From Bog-473 sp036491435 (GTDB taxonomy: Bacteria; Actinomycetota; Acidimicrobiia; Acidimicrobiales; RAAP-2), in contig DASXBZ010000046.1 of the NCBI GenBank assembly GCA_036491435.1, positions 1 to 24,194 of the forward strand: DNA of 24,194 bases, given 5' to 3'. A program made the translations under genes and the position numbers. Each line of letters begins with the position of its first letter. Position 1 is the stretch's first letter. Positions 12,730-20,424 of the stretch are shown in pieces. Under the pieces are notes generated by a model. It saw only the letters and a program-made list of their open reading frames with translations. It was not told where the DNA came from and did no database searches.

Positions 12730-15318
12730 ATGGGCAACGGGGCAGCCGAGGCGGTCCAACCTGTCCGGGCGCGGCCATTCGAGCATCAGCAACTCCCCCC
12801 GGGGACCGAGCTGCTTTCCCTCGACATCTTCGACACGCTCTTGTGGCGAAGGGTCGCCAAGCCGACCGACCTCTTCGAGATCCTCGGACAGCGCCTGGCC
12901 GACGACGGGTTCCTGGCAGCCGGCTGCACTCCTGCACTGTTCGCCCAGCTCCGGATCCGGGCCGAGACACTCGCCCGCCTGCGCGAAAACGCACGCTCCG
13001 AGAGCCTCGAGGTGTCGATCTGGCAGATCTACGAGCAGTTCCCCGAGGACGCGGTCGCCAGCGTCGACCACAAGGACCTCGTCGAGCTGGAACTCCGCTG
13101 TGAACGTGACCTGACCGTCGCCGACCTGCAGATCGTCGAATGGTGTCTGCGAACGACAGAAGCCCACGGGATCCCCATCGTCGCCACATCGAACACCTAC
13201 TTCTCCGCCAGCCAGCTCCGCCAGCTTTGCGACCGCCCGTCCATGGCCGACCTGCCGATTCAGGAGTTCTTCTCCTCGAGTGACCACGGCACCGGAAAGG
13301 CACAGGGTCTCTTCCTCGAAGTGGCCAGGCAGATGCACGTGGCACCGGAGCACATCCTGCACATCGGTGACGACGAAGATGCCGACGTCATCAGCGCGGA
13401 AGCTGCTGGCGTCCTGGGACTGCATTACGGCCTGGCCGAAGAAGACGATCTGAGCGCCGTCCTCGAGCGCGAGGGCATCGCCGGCGCACCCACCCACATG
13501 AGCAGCTGGTGCGACGCTCGCCAGGGCGATCACGGGCTCACCGCGCTGCGGACGCGCCTGTTCCTCAAGCTCCAAGATCCCGCCCGCCCAGCGGCTAACG
13601 ATGTGTGCACGTTGGCCGGCGCCACCGTCTTCGGCCCGGTGCTCACCGGATTCGCGGAGTGGGTCCACGACCGGGCGGCCACGCTCGGACTGACCAAGTT
13701 GCTGTGCCCGATGCGCGAAGGCCGGTATCTCAAACACCTCCTGGACGGAGCGGCCGGGTATCTCGGCAGCGAGTTGCCCGCGGAGGTCGTCTGGGTCTCG
13801 CGGGAGGCCTGCGCGCGGGCCTCCATCTTCGACGGCAGCCGCGCCGAACTGATGGCCGCATTCACCAACCGCCGGGGCGAAACCCCGCTCGAGCGCCTGG
13901 CGGAGTCCATCGGCCTTCCCCCCGAATCCGTCACCGACTTCGACCGCTCCTATTTCGACGAGCGGGACGACGAAGAGCCGATCGGCGACCTGGCGTCGGC
14001 AAAGACCGGTCGTTCCGAGCGCTTCCTGGAATTCGTGGCGGGCCGCCCGGACCTCGTCGCGATCGCACAAGAGAGATCGGAACGCCGCCGGCGCGCGCTC
14101 GTCGGCCACGTCAAGGCGGCAATCGGCGACGCAGACGATGTCGCGCTCGTCGATGTCGGCTGGAGCGGCAGCGTGCAGACCGCCTTGGCAAACATTCTCG
14201 CCCGAGAGGACATCGCGGTCCGGCTGCACGGCTTGTACATGATCAATACGTCCGCCACCCTCGACAAGCTGCTGTCCGGGAACCACATGGAGGCCTTCCT
14301 CGGCGACGCCGGCTCGGCCCCTGGAGACATGCGTCCGATCCTTCGCAGCCCGGAGTTGATCGAGCAATCGTGCATGTCCGACGACGGCTCGGTGCTGGAG
14401 ATCGATGAGGACGGCACACCGCTCTTGCAGAACAAGCTCATCCCATCGTGGCAGGTCGAACAACGCGAGCTCGTGCAAGAGGGCGTTGTGGCGTTCCAGC
14501 ACGCGTGGGCCGTCCACCGCCTCGAGGGGCCGGCCAATGCGCCGAGCCTCACCTCGGCGCAACGACAGCTCCTGCGGATACTCAGCCGTTTCGTGGGATA
14601 CCCCACCGCCGAGGAGGCGAAGGTGTTCGGGCGCTGGCGTCACGAGCAGAACTATGGGTCGAGTGCCATCGAACCCCTGATCTCCACGACCTATTTGCGG
14701 TTCCTGCGGCACATGTCGGCCGAACAGCTCGTCGAGTTGCCGTTCGACGAGCTCTATTGGATCGGTGGCGCCGCCGCGCTCTGCGGCAATGCCATGGGCG
14801 GGGCGGCCTACGCACTCCTGACCGGCGCCTGTGCACCCGGCACGTTCGTGACCGAACTCCCGGCCGGGGACGCCAAGATCTACTTCGACTACGGCGGCGG
14901 CTACAGCGAGGAGAACAGTGTCCCCGTCGAGATTGCGGCGAACCCGCTCGGCCTGTCGTTCGTGGAGTGGACGGGCCGGGCCGGCAGGATCCGCCGCCTC
15001 CGGATCGACCCGACCGACACGGAGGCGCTCCTGCGTCTCGATCTCCTCGCCGTGACGGTGCGGGACGAGAACGGCAAGGAGTCCTTCTCCTCCTACTGGA
15101 CGCCCGACCAAGGGGTGGAGGGCCTGATCCTCGTCGGGGCCCGGACGCTGCACGACAGCTACCTCTATCTCGACACCAACGACCCCCAGATCCACGTCGA
15201 GCTCCCCGAAGAGGCGTCGCCCGACAGCACCGTCACGGTGCAACTGGCGGGCGAGTATCTCTTCGCCCCTGCGGGCCTCCTGACGACGCTGGCGCGGTCG
15301 CTGGACGACCTTCCGTGA
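12730..15318 (+). CDS. Large HAD-superfamily protein (COG5610-like) with extended C-terminal region
   Basis: The 862-aa protein begins with a HAD domain: motif I is LDIFDTLL (Asp32), a Ser/Thr motif VATSNTY (about 150), and the acidic motif GDDEDAD (about 213-219). In motif I the usual second Asp is Phe34, as in haloacid-dehalogenase-like and COG5610 proteins. A second region (about 290-560) includes LCPMREGRYL and DVGWSGSVQ (475-483), marks of COG5610 proteins often found among polysaccharide-biosynthesis genes. The C-terminus holds a beta-sandwich-like stretch (IYFDYGGGYSEEN from about 717), seen next to glycan-related enzymes. No signal peptide or membrane helix is seen. The gene for a secreted arylsulfotransferase-like protein follows after 64 nt. 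A role in cell-surface glycan metabolism is inferred; the reaction is unknown. Confidence 0.8.
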   Translation: MGNGAAEAVQPVRARPFEHQQLPPGTELLSLDIFDTLLWRRVAKPTDLFEILGQRLADDGFLAAGCTPALFAQLRIRAETLARLRENARSESLEVSIWQIYEQFPEDAVASVDHKDLVELELRCERDLTVADLQIVEWCLRTTEAHGIPIVATSNTYFSASQLRQLCDRPSMADLPIQEFFSSSDHGTGKAQGLFLEVARQMHVAPEHILHIGDDEDADVISAEAAGVLGLHYGLAEEDDLSAVLEREGIAGAPTHMSSWCDARQGDHGLTALRTRLFLKLQDPARPAANDVCTLAGATVFGPVLTGFAEWVHDRAATLGLTKLLCPMREGRYLKHLLDGAAGYLGSELPAEVVWVSREACARASIFDGSRAELMAAFTNRRGETPLERLAESIGLPPESVTDFDRSYFDERDDEEPIGDLASAKTGRSERFLEFVAGRPDLVAIAQERSERRRRALVGHVKAAIGDADDVALVDVGWSGSVQTALANILAREDIAVRLHGLYMINTSATLDKLLSGNHMEAFLGDAGSAPGDMRPILRSPELIEQSCMSDDGSVLEIDEDGTPLLQNKLIPSWQVEQRELVQEGVVAFQHAWAVHRLEGPANAPSLTSAQRQLLRILSRFVGYPTAEEAKVFGRWRHEQNYGSSAIEPLISTTYLRFLRHMSAEQLVELPFDELYWIGGAAALCGNAMGGAAYALLTGACAPGTFVTELPAGDAKIYFDYGGGYSEENSVPVEIAANPLGLSFVEWTGRAGRIRRLRIDPTDTEALLRLDLLAVTVRDENGKESFSSYWTPDQGVEGLILVGARTLHDSYLYLDTNDPQIHVELPEEASPDSTVTVQLAGEYLFAPAGLLTTLARSLDDLP

Positions 15319-15382
15319 CAGGCGGGACGCGAGCAGAGATCCAGGCGGAAACAAAAAAATTGGCGAAAGAAGGGAAGACGAA

Positions 15383-18136
15383 ATGACGCGAACCCGTGCG
15401 CTGACTGCGCTCTGCGCCCTGGTCGGGTTGTGCCTGCCGCTCGTGGGAACGCTGTCCTCACCCTCATCGGCAGGCGCGGATACCAGTCCCTATGCACTGG
15501 TCTCGGTCGCCGGCAGCTCGCTGGCCGACATCACGGCCTCTTCCCCCTACGCGCTCAGCCCCGCGTTCTCGCCGGGCACCAACGACTACGTGATCGATTG
15601 CGCCGCGGGAATCAATCAAGTGACGTTCACCCTCACCGGGAACGGGGGCGGCGTCACTGCATTCTCCAACCAGCAGTCGGCCTCGGTGTCCGGCACCTCG
15701 GTGAACCTGACGCTGAACCTGGTCCCCAACCAGGCGGTCGTGGTCTCTGCGCCGGATCCGGCGAACACGGCCAATGCCCCGGTCGAGTACTGGATACGGT
15801 GCCTGCCACCTGACTTTCCGGCCCTCCAAGTCAACGCCACCGGGCCTTCGTCTCCCGGGTGGTCACCGGGGTACTACTTCACAGGGAACATCACCAGCGC
15901 CAACCACGCCTTCTACGCCATGGTGCTCAACGGCAACGGCACGCCCGTGTGGTACCAGGAGCTCCCGTCATCGTCGGGTGGAGCCATCAACGTGCAACCG
16001 CTCCCGAACGACGTCATCTCGTGGTCGCCGAGCCTCGGGCCCGGCATCGGCGCCGGGCTGAACGGTGACGCCTACACCGGATTCGATCTCGATTCGCAGA
16101 GCACGATCGCGCCGCTCCCTTCGGCCACCTCCCCTACCGACATCCACGAGCTCTTGCCGCTGCCGGGCGGCGACCGCATGATGATCTCCTCGCCGGTCAT
16201 CAGCAAGGACCTCACCGGGCTCGGAAACGGCATCGCCGGGACAACGGAGACCCCGGCGTCGGCCGCAGACAACAACGCGGTGGACTGCAAGGTCCAGGAG
16301 GTGAGCCCACAGAACCAGTTGGTATGGCAGTGGGACGCCTCGCAACACATCGGGCTCGACGAGACGAACACCGTCGGGAGCGGGCCTGATCCCGGCCCTC
16401 CCTGGGTCCTCGACACCCTGAACGGCAGCCCCGCAGCGGACATCTACCACTGCAACTCGGTCGCGGTCGACGTGGATTCCTCAAGCCCGTACATCGGCGA
16501 CGTGCTCGTTTCGATGCGTCAACTCAATGCGACCTTCCTCATCGACAAGGCCACCGGCAACGTGATCTGGAAGATGGGCGGAACAGTCTTGACCTCAGGC
16601 GATCCCGAGGAAGGACAGGCGACGCCCGCCAAGTACCTCACGCTCACGGGCGACAGCGAGACCAAGTTCTGCGGGCAACATGACGCCCGGTTCGTCCCGA
16701 CGCCGGACCCGGCGGTGCAGGACGTGAGCCTCTACGACGACCACACCGACTGCACGGGTGCGGCCCGCGGGGTCGAGTACGCCATCGACACAGCGGCTGA
16801 TACTGCCACCGTGGACTCCCAGTACGCCCAGCTCCAGGGACTTCCCGTCTCGGCGACGGGCAGCTTCCGACGTATGCCCGACGTCGCCAACGACATCGGT
16901 TCGGGGACGAGCGTCATCGGCTGGGGCATCAGCCCCCCCAACTTCCTCTCGGGCTACACCGAGGTCGACAGCAGCGGGCATGTGCTCGTCGACGTCCGCT
17001 TCCCCAATGGTGAGGCTCTCTATCGCGCGATCAAAGTCGACGCCGGCGACGTGAACCTGAGCCTGCTTCGTCAGACCGCGGGCTGGACGGGCTCTACGAT
17101 CCCGGCGCCGCCCGCGTCGCCCACCGTGACATCGGTCGTGCCGACATCGGGACCGTCGGGTGGGAACACCCAGGTGACAATCACCGGAACGAACCTCACC
17201 AACGCGAAGGCTGTGTGGTTCGGGGGACAACAGTCCCAATCCTTGACGGTGGGCTCGGACACCCAGATAACCGCACAGGTGCCGCCGGGCCCTCTCGGGA
17301 CCGTGGACGTCCGGGTCACGACGGAGGCCGGGACGTCGGCCACCTCGAGCAGCGATGTCTATACATACGCGGCGGAGACCCAGCAACCGTCGATCGTGGG
17401 CGTGGCCCGCACCCCCGACGGTGGGGGGTACTGGATGGTCGCGGCCGACGGTCGGGTCTACAACTACGGTGACGCGCGCTATTACGGCTCGGCCTACGGC
17501 CTGGCACTGAAGGGCCACATTGTCGGCATCGCCGCGACGCCAACGGGCAATGGGTACTGGCTCGTCGGCTCGGACGGCGGAGTCTTCGACTACGGCGACG
17601 CGCTGTTCCACGGATCGGCCGGCAGCCTGTCGCTGAACTGGCCGGTCGTCGGCATGACCGCCACTCCCGACGGCAAGGGTTACTGGCTGGTCGCGCTGGA
17701 CGGCGGCGTGTTCAGCTACGGCGACGCGCCGTTCGCCGGCTCGACCGGTGGCATACGCCTCAACAAGCCGGTCGTCGGGATGGCTTCGACGCCGAATGGC
17801 CTGGGCTACTGGCTGGTCGCGTCGGACGGTGGCGTGTTCAGCTACGGCGACGCGTCGTTCCACGGGTCCGCCGGTGGGACGACGCTGAACAAGCCCGTTG
17901 TCGGCATGGCACCGTCACCAAGCGGCCTCGGCTATTGGCTGGTGGCGTCGGATGGCGGCGTGTTCAGCTACGGCGACGCTCCCTTCGAAGGCTCGACGGG
18001 AAGCATCGTCCTGAACCAGCCGGTTGTCGGAATGGCCGGGACACTGAGCGGCCTGGGCTACTGGCTGGCTGCAGCCGACGGCGGCGTCTTCGCCTACGGC
18101 GACGCCCCCTTCGCGGGTTCCGTTCCCGGCGGCTGA
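15383..18136 (+). CDS. Secreted arylsulfotransferase-like protein with TIG domain and C-terminal GYWLVASDGG repeats
   Basis: The 917-aa protein has a Sec signal peptide (1 to about 32, cleavage near SAGA-DT), an N-terminal cadherin-like sandwich (PAFSPGTNDYVIDC), and an arylsulfotransferase-type beta-propeller (about 150-570) with NHAFYAMVLNGNGTPVWYQ, DIYHCNSVAVD (His356), GNVIWKMGG and QHDARFV (His433). A TIG/IPT domain follows (about 578-662), then six roughly 42-aa repeats (670-917). Arylsulfotransferases move sulfate between phenols using a His; His433 is the candidate. Whether this protein keeps that activity is unknown. A repeat tail of this type suggests surface display or adhesion. 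Start ATG 15383 has AAGGGA upstream. It probably shares a transcript with the HAD gene. No LPxTG or anchor is seen. Confidence 0.85.
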   Translation: MTRTRALTALCALVGLCLPLVGTLSSPSSAGADTSPYALVSVAGSSLADITASSPYALSPAFSPGTNDYVIDCAAGINQVTFTLTGNGGGVTAFSNQQSASVSGTSVNLTLNLVPNQAVVVSAPDPANTANAPVEYWIRCLPPDFPALQVNATGPSSPGWSPGYYFTGNITSANHAFYAMVLNGNGTPVWYQELPSSSGGAINVQPLPNDVISWSPSLGPGIGAGLNGDAYTGFDLDSQSTIAPLPSATSPTDIHELLPLPGGDRMMISSPVISKDLTGLGNGIAGTTETPASAADNNAVDCKVQEVSPQNQLVWQWDASQHIGLDETNTVGSGPDPGPPWVLDTLNGSPAADIYHCNSVAVDVDSSSPYIGDVLVSMRQLNATFLIDKATGNVIWKMGGTVLTSGDPEEGQATPAKYLTLTGDSETKFCGQHDARFVPTPDPAVQDVSLYDDHTDCTGAARGVEYAIDTAADTATVDSQYAQLQGLPVSATGSFRRMPDVANDIGSGTSVIGWGISPPNFLSGYTEVDSSGHVLVDVRFPNGEALYRAIKVDAGDVNLSLLRQTAGWTGSTIPAPPASPTVTSVVPTSGPSGGNTQVTITGTNLTNAKAVWFGGQQSQSLTVGSDTQITAQVPPGPLGTVDVRVTTEAGTSATSSSDVYTYAAETQQPSIVGVARTPDGGGYWMVAADGRVYNYGDARYYGSAYGLALKGHIVGIAATPTGNGYWLVGSDGGVFDYGDALFHGSAGSLSLNWPVVGMTATPDGKGYWLVALDGGVFSYGDAPFAGSTGGIRLNKPVVGMASTPNGLGYWLVASDGGVFSYGDASFHGSAGGTTLNKPVVGMAPSPSGLGYWLVASDGGVFSYGDAPFEGSTGSIVLNQPVVGMAGTLSGLGYWLAAADGGVFAYGDAPFAGSVPGG
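17390..18133 (+). repeat. Six tandem 126-bp coding repeats
   Basis: The repeats encode VVGMA-TP-G-GYWLVASDGGVF-YGDA-F-GS units of 42 residues. Units 3, 4 and 5 share an identical stretch encoding GVFSYGDA at 17705, 17831 and 17957, exactly 126 nt apart, while the first and last units differ more. This points to recent duplication or gene conversion in the middle of the array. Confidence 0.9.
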
Positions 18137-18148
18137 GCGCGGGCAGTC

Positions 18149-19381
18149 TCAGGCGTTCGGGTTCTCGAGCACCAGGGCGACGCCCTGGCCCGACCCGACG
18201 CAGACACCCAGGACGCCGTAGCGCTTGCCGCGCAGCGCGAGCTCGGTGGACAAGGTCAGGACATACCGCGTGCCGGACGAACCGAACGGGTGCCCGATGG
18301 CCACGGCGCCGCCGTTGGGGTTCAAACGGTCGTCCGGGACGGTGAAGCCGTTCAACTGGTTCGGCAGCTCTCTGAGGACGCCCAACGCCTGCGCCGCGAA
18401 CGCCTCGTGGACCTCCCAGACGTCGATGTCCTCCGGATCGATCTTGGCCCGCTGCAGCGCAGCGGCCATTGCCCAAGCGGGTGCGATGCCCATGTACCGG
18501 GGATCGAGCGCGTAGGTAGCCGAAGCCACCATGCGCGCCAGGGGTTCGACACCGAGCGCCTTGGCTTGCTCGCCACTCGCCAGCACCACGGCACTCGCCC
18601 CGTCGCTCAACCCCGACGAGTTGCCAGCCGTCATCTGCGTCGTGTTGGGCTGCGGCGGTAACGCCGCCAGCTGTTCGGCGGTTGTCTCTCGGATGAACTC
18701 GTCGTGCTCGAAGAGGTGGGCCGGTTCTTTCCGGGAGGCCGGGATCTGGACCGGGTGAATCTCTTCGGCCAGCCTCCCCGAATCCCGCGCCGCGGCAGCG
18801 TGTTGTTGTGAACGCAAGGCGAACGCGTCGATCTCCTCCCTGGTCAAGCCATACTTGTCCGCCACGTTCTGCGCGGTGCGGATCATGTCGATGTAGGCGT
18901 CGCGGGCAAGCAAGCTGGGGTTCGGCGGGCCGCCCGCTCCGGCCCACATGGTGTCGAGCAGGAACACCGGGCCCCGGGGGCTGAACGGCGCGTCGCCTTT
19001 CATGATCGCCCATCCCGAGCGCGACATGGACTCCACCCCGCCGGCCAATCCGACCCCGAGCTCATCGCACCGGATGGAGTTGCCGATCGAAATGGCTGCC
19101 GTGAGGGAAGACGCGCAGAAGCGGTTGACCGTCACCGCCGGCACCGAGTCGGGGAACCCGGCGGCCAACGCGGCCCAACGGGCGATGTCACCCAAGCCCT
19201 CGTGGGCCACGTTCACGCATCCCGCCGCAATGTCCTCGACCTTGTCGAGCGGCACCTTGACGCGCTCACACGCCGCGACCATGGTCTGGCCGAGAAGGTC
19301 GTCCGTGCGGATGTGCGAGAGCGAACCGCCGTAACGTCCCACCGGGGTCCGCACACCGCCGAGTACGAATGCCTCTGTCAT
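18149..19381 (-). CDS. Thiolase (acetyl-CoA C-acyltransferase)
   Basis: The 410-aa thiolase has nucleophile Cys89 (VNRFCASSL), His364 (GGAVAIGHPFGSSG) and Cys394 (CVGSGQG), all required residues. The usual NEAF motif is HEAF here (His325), as in trifunctional-protein beta-subunit and FadI-type thiolases, which suggests a degradative beta-oxidation enzyme. It cleaves 3-ketoacyl-CoA to acetyl-CoA and a shortened acyl-CoA. The ATG at 19381 has GGAGGT (19386-19391) 4 nt upstream. It converges on the secreted-repeat gene (12 nt between stops) and is divergent from an adenylate kinase. No matching FadB-like gene adjoins it. It could take products of the crotonase pathway upstream, but that link is inferred. 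Confidence 0.93.
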   Translation of the reverse strand: MTEAFVLGGVRTPVGRYGGSLSHIRTDDLLGQTMVAACERVKVPLDKVEDIAAGCVNVAHEGLGDIARWAALAAGFPDSVPAVTVNRFCASSLTAAISIGNSIRCDELGVGLAGGVESMSRSGWAIMKGDAPFSPRGPVFLLDTMWAGAGGPPNPSLLARDAYIDMIRTAQNVADKYGLTREEIDAFALRSQQHAAAARDSGRLAEEIHPVQIPASRKEPAHLFEHDEFIRETTAEQLAALPPQPNTTQMTAGNSSGLSDGASAVVLASGEQAKALGVEPLARMVASATYALDPRYMGIAPAWAMAAALQRAKIDPEDIDVWEVHEAFAAQALGVLRELPNQLNGFTVPDDRLNPNGGAVAIGHPFGSSGTRYVLTLSTELALRGKRYGVLGVCVGSGQGVALVLENPNA

Positions 19382-19464
19382 CTTGACCTCCGACGATCGT
19401 TCGCCTCAGCTTCGCGCCTCGACCGAGCCCGCGTCTCGTGGCAGAACGCCTCAGCCGATGCGAC

Positions 19465-19482
19465 CCGGACTCGGAGGTCCGG
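19465..19482. promoter_or_regulatory. Perfect inverted repeat between thiolase and adenylate kinase genes
   Basis: CCGGAC-TCGGAG-GTCCGG is a perfect 6-bp inverted repeat with a 6-nt centre. It sits 29 nt upstream of the candidate -10 of the kinase and about 84 nt before the thiolase start, a fitting place for a dimeric repressor to control one or both. It might also be a chance hairpin in GC-rich DNA. Confidence 0.4.
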
Positions 19483-19511
19483 TGACCCGCGCGCCGATCC
19501 GGCCGCCGTGG

Positions 19512-19517
19512 GATACT
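19512..19517 (+). promoter_or_regulatory. Candidate -10 box of adenylate kinase gene
   Basis: GATACT lies 10 nt before the ATG at 19528, so the transcript would have a leader of only about 4 nt. No Shine-Dalgarno precedes that ATG. Confidence 0.4.
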
Positions 19518-19527
19518 GCCTGGCCCA

Positions 19528-20175
19528 ATGCCCTCCCCCAACACCTCGTCCCCACGGGCCTCGGTCGGGTCGGAAGGCGCGTTGCGTGCGGTCTTGATCG
19601 CACCACCGGGAGCCGGGAAAGGAACCCAGGGCAGACGGATGGCCGAGCACTACGGCGTGTCCTACCTGTCGAGCGGTGAGCTCCTCAGAGACGAGGTCGC
19701 ACGCGCGACGCCGACGGGAACGCTGATCGTCGAGGAGCTCGAAAGGGGTGAGCTCGTCGACGACAGCATCGTGTCGGCCGTGGTCTTCGACAACCTTTCG
19801 CAAGCAGACGGCGGGTTCGTCCTCGACGGATTTCCTCGCACCGTGCAGCAGGCGAGGGTCACCGAACACTGGACCGTCGACCGCGGCCTCCCCTTGGATG
19901 CCGCGGTCGAGCTCCTGGTTCCACGCGAAGAGCTGGTGAACCGGATCCGTCGCCGTGCGGTTGACACGCCGAGATCGGACGACGCCCTGCGGACGGTGCT
20001 CTACCGCCTCGATCGCTACGACCAGGAATCGAATGATCTTCTCTCGTTCTACCGTGAGCGCGGCATCCTCATCACGGTCGACGGCACCGGTGACGTCGAC
20101 GAGGTGACGGAAAGAATCCAGAATCACATCGATCGTGTGCTGGATCCGTCGAAGAACAACTCGGAGGCCAGATAG
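19528..20175 (+). CDS. Adenylate kinase (short-LID type), stand-alone copy
   Basis: The 215-aa nucleotide kinase has the P-loop APPGAGKGTQ (25-34), the AMP-binding SSGELLRDEV and LDGFPRT motifs, and a short LID region (RIRRRAVDTPRSDD) without zinc cysteines. It would convert ATP and AMP to two ADP. The first Gly of the usual GPPGAGKGT is Ala25. The first 18 residues are Ser/Pro-rich and unlike the family; an alternative TTG at 19582 has GGAAGG 4 nt upstream and would give the canonical start. The main adk in actinobacteria normally lies by secY among ribosomal genes, so this is probably an extra copy with a different job. It is divergent from the thiolase gene. Confidence 0.88.
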   Translation: MPSPNTSSPRASVGSEGALRAVLIAPPGAGKGTQGRRMAEHYGVSYLSSGELLRDEVARATPTGTLIVEELERGELVDDSIVSAVVFDNLSQADGGFVLDGFPRTVQQARVTEHWTVDRGLPLDAAVELLVPREELVNRIRRRAVDTPRSDDALRTVLYRLDRYDQESNDLLSFYRERGILITVDGTGDVDEVTERIQNHIDRVLDPSKNNSEAR

Positions 20176-20424
20176 ATCAAAGCGGGATTCCTGCCAAGTC
20201 TCCCGACAGCACGCCGGCTTGGCATGGCCGGTCAGCGCCCCCGGCACGATTTCAACCTGCAACATAGGGCTTAGGAATCTCATTGATCCTGTCCAAGCTG
20301 AGAGACGCCGTCGTAGTGTCCACTGCTCAGAGGCAGAGGCAAAGTCCATGCCGTACCCACCCGAAAGTGCAGGACTTTGTCCGTCGCTGAAGCGAAGGGG
20401 AGTAACTATCGACCACGGGCCGAC
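20176..20424. other. Intergenic stretch between convergent genes
   Basis: This 249-nt gap separates the kinase and the beta-propeller gene. It holds small hairpins (CCGGC near 20212 with GCCGG near 20225; GGAC-TTT-GTCC near 20373) but no U tract, so no terminator can be called with confidence. Base composition is lower in GC than upstream. I see no gene. Confidence 0.35.

Noticed and set aside
12661..15354. An 897-codon open frame antisense to the HAD gene.
   Set aside because: It mirrors the whole sense gene, is rich in Arg/Gly/Val/Asp and has no recognisable motif. GC-rich genes commonly leave the opposite strand open.
17390..18133. Regularly spaced repeats resembling a CRISPR-like array.
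   Set aside because: The 126-bp period stays in the coding frame and encodes a known protein repeat; there are no unique spacers.
20205..20235. Hairpin CCGGC/GCCGG as a terminator for the adenylate kinase gene.
   Set aside because: Stem of 5 bp and no T tract after it, so it cannot be called a terminator from sequence alone.
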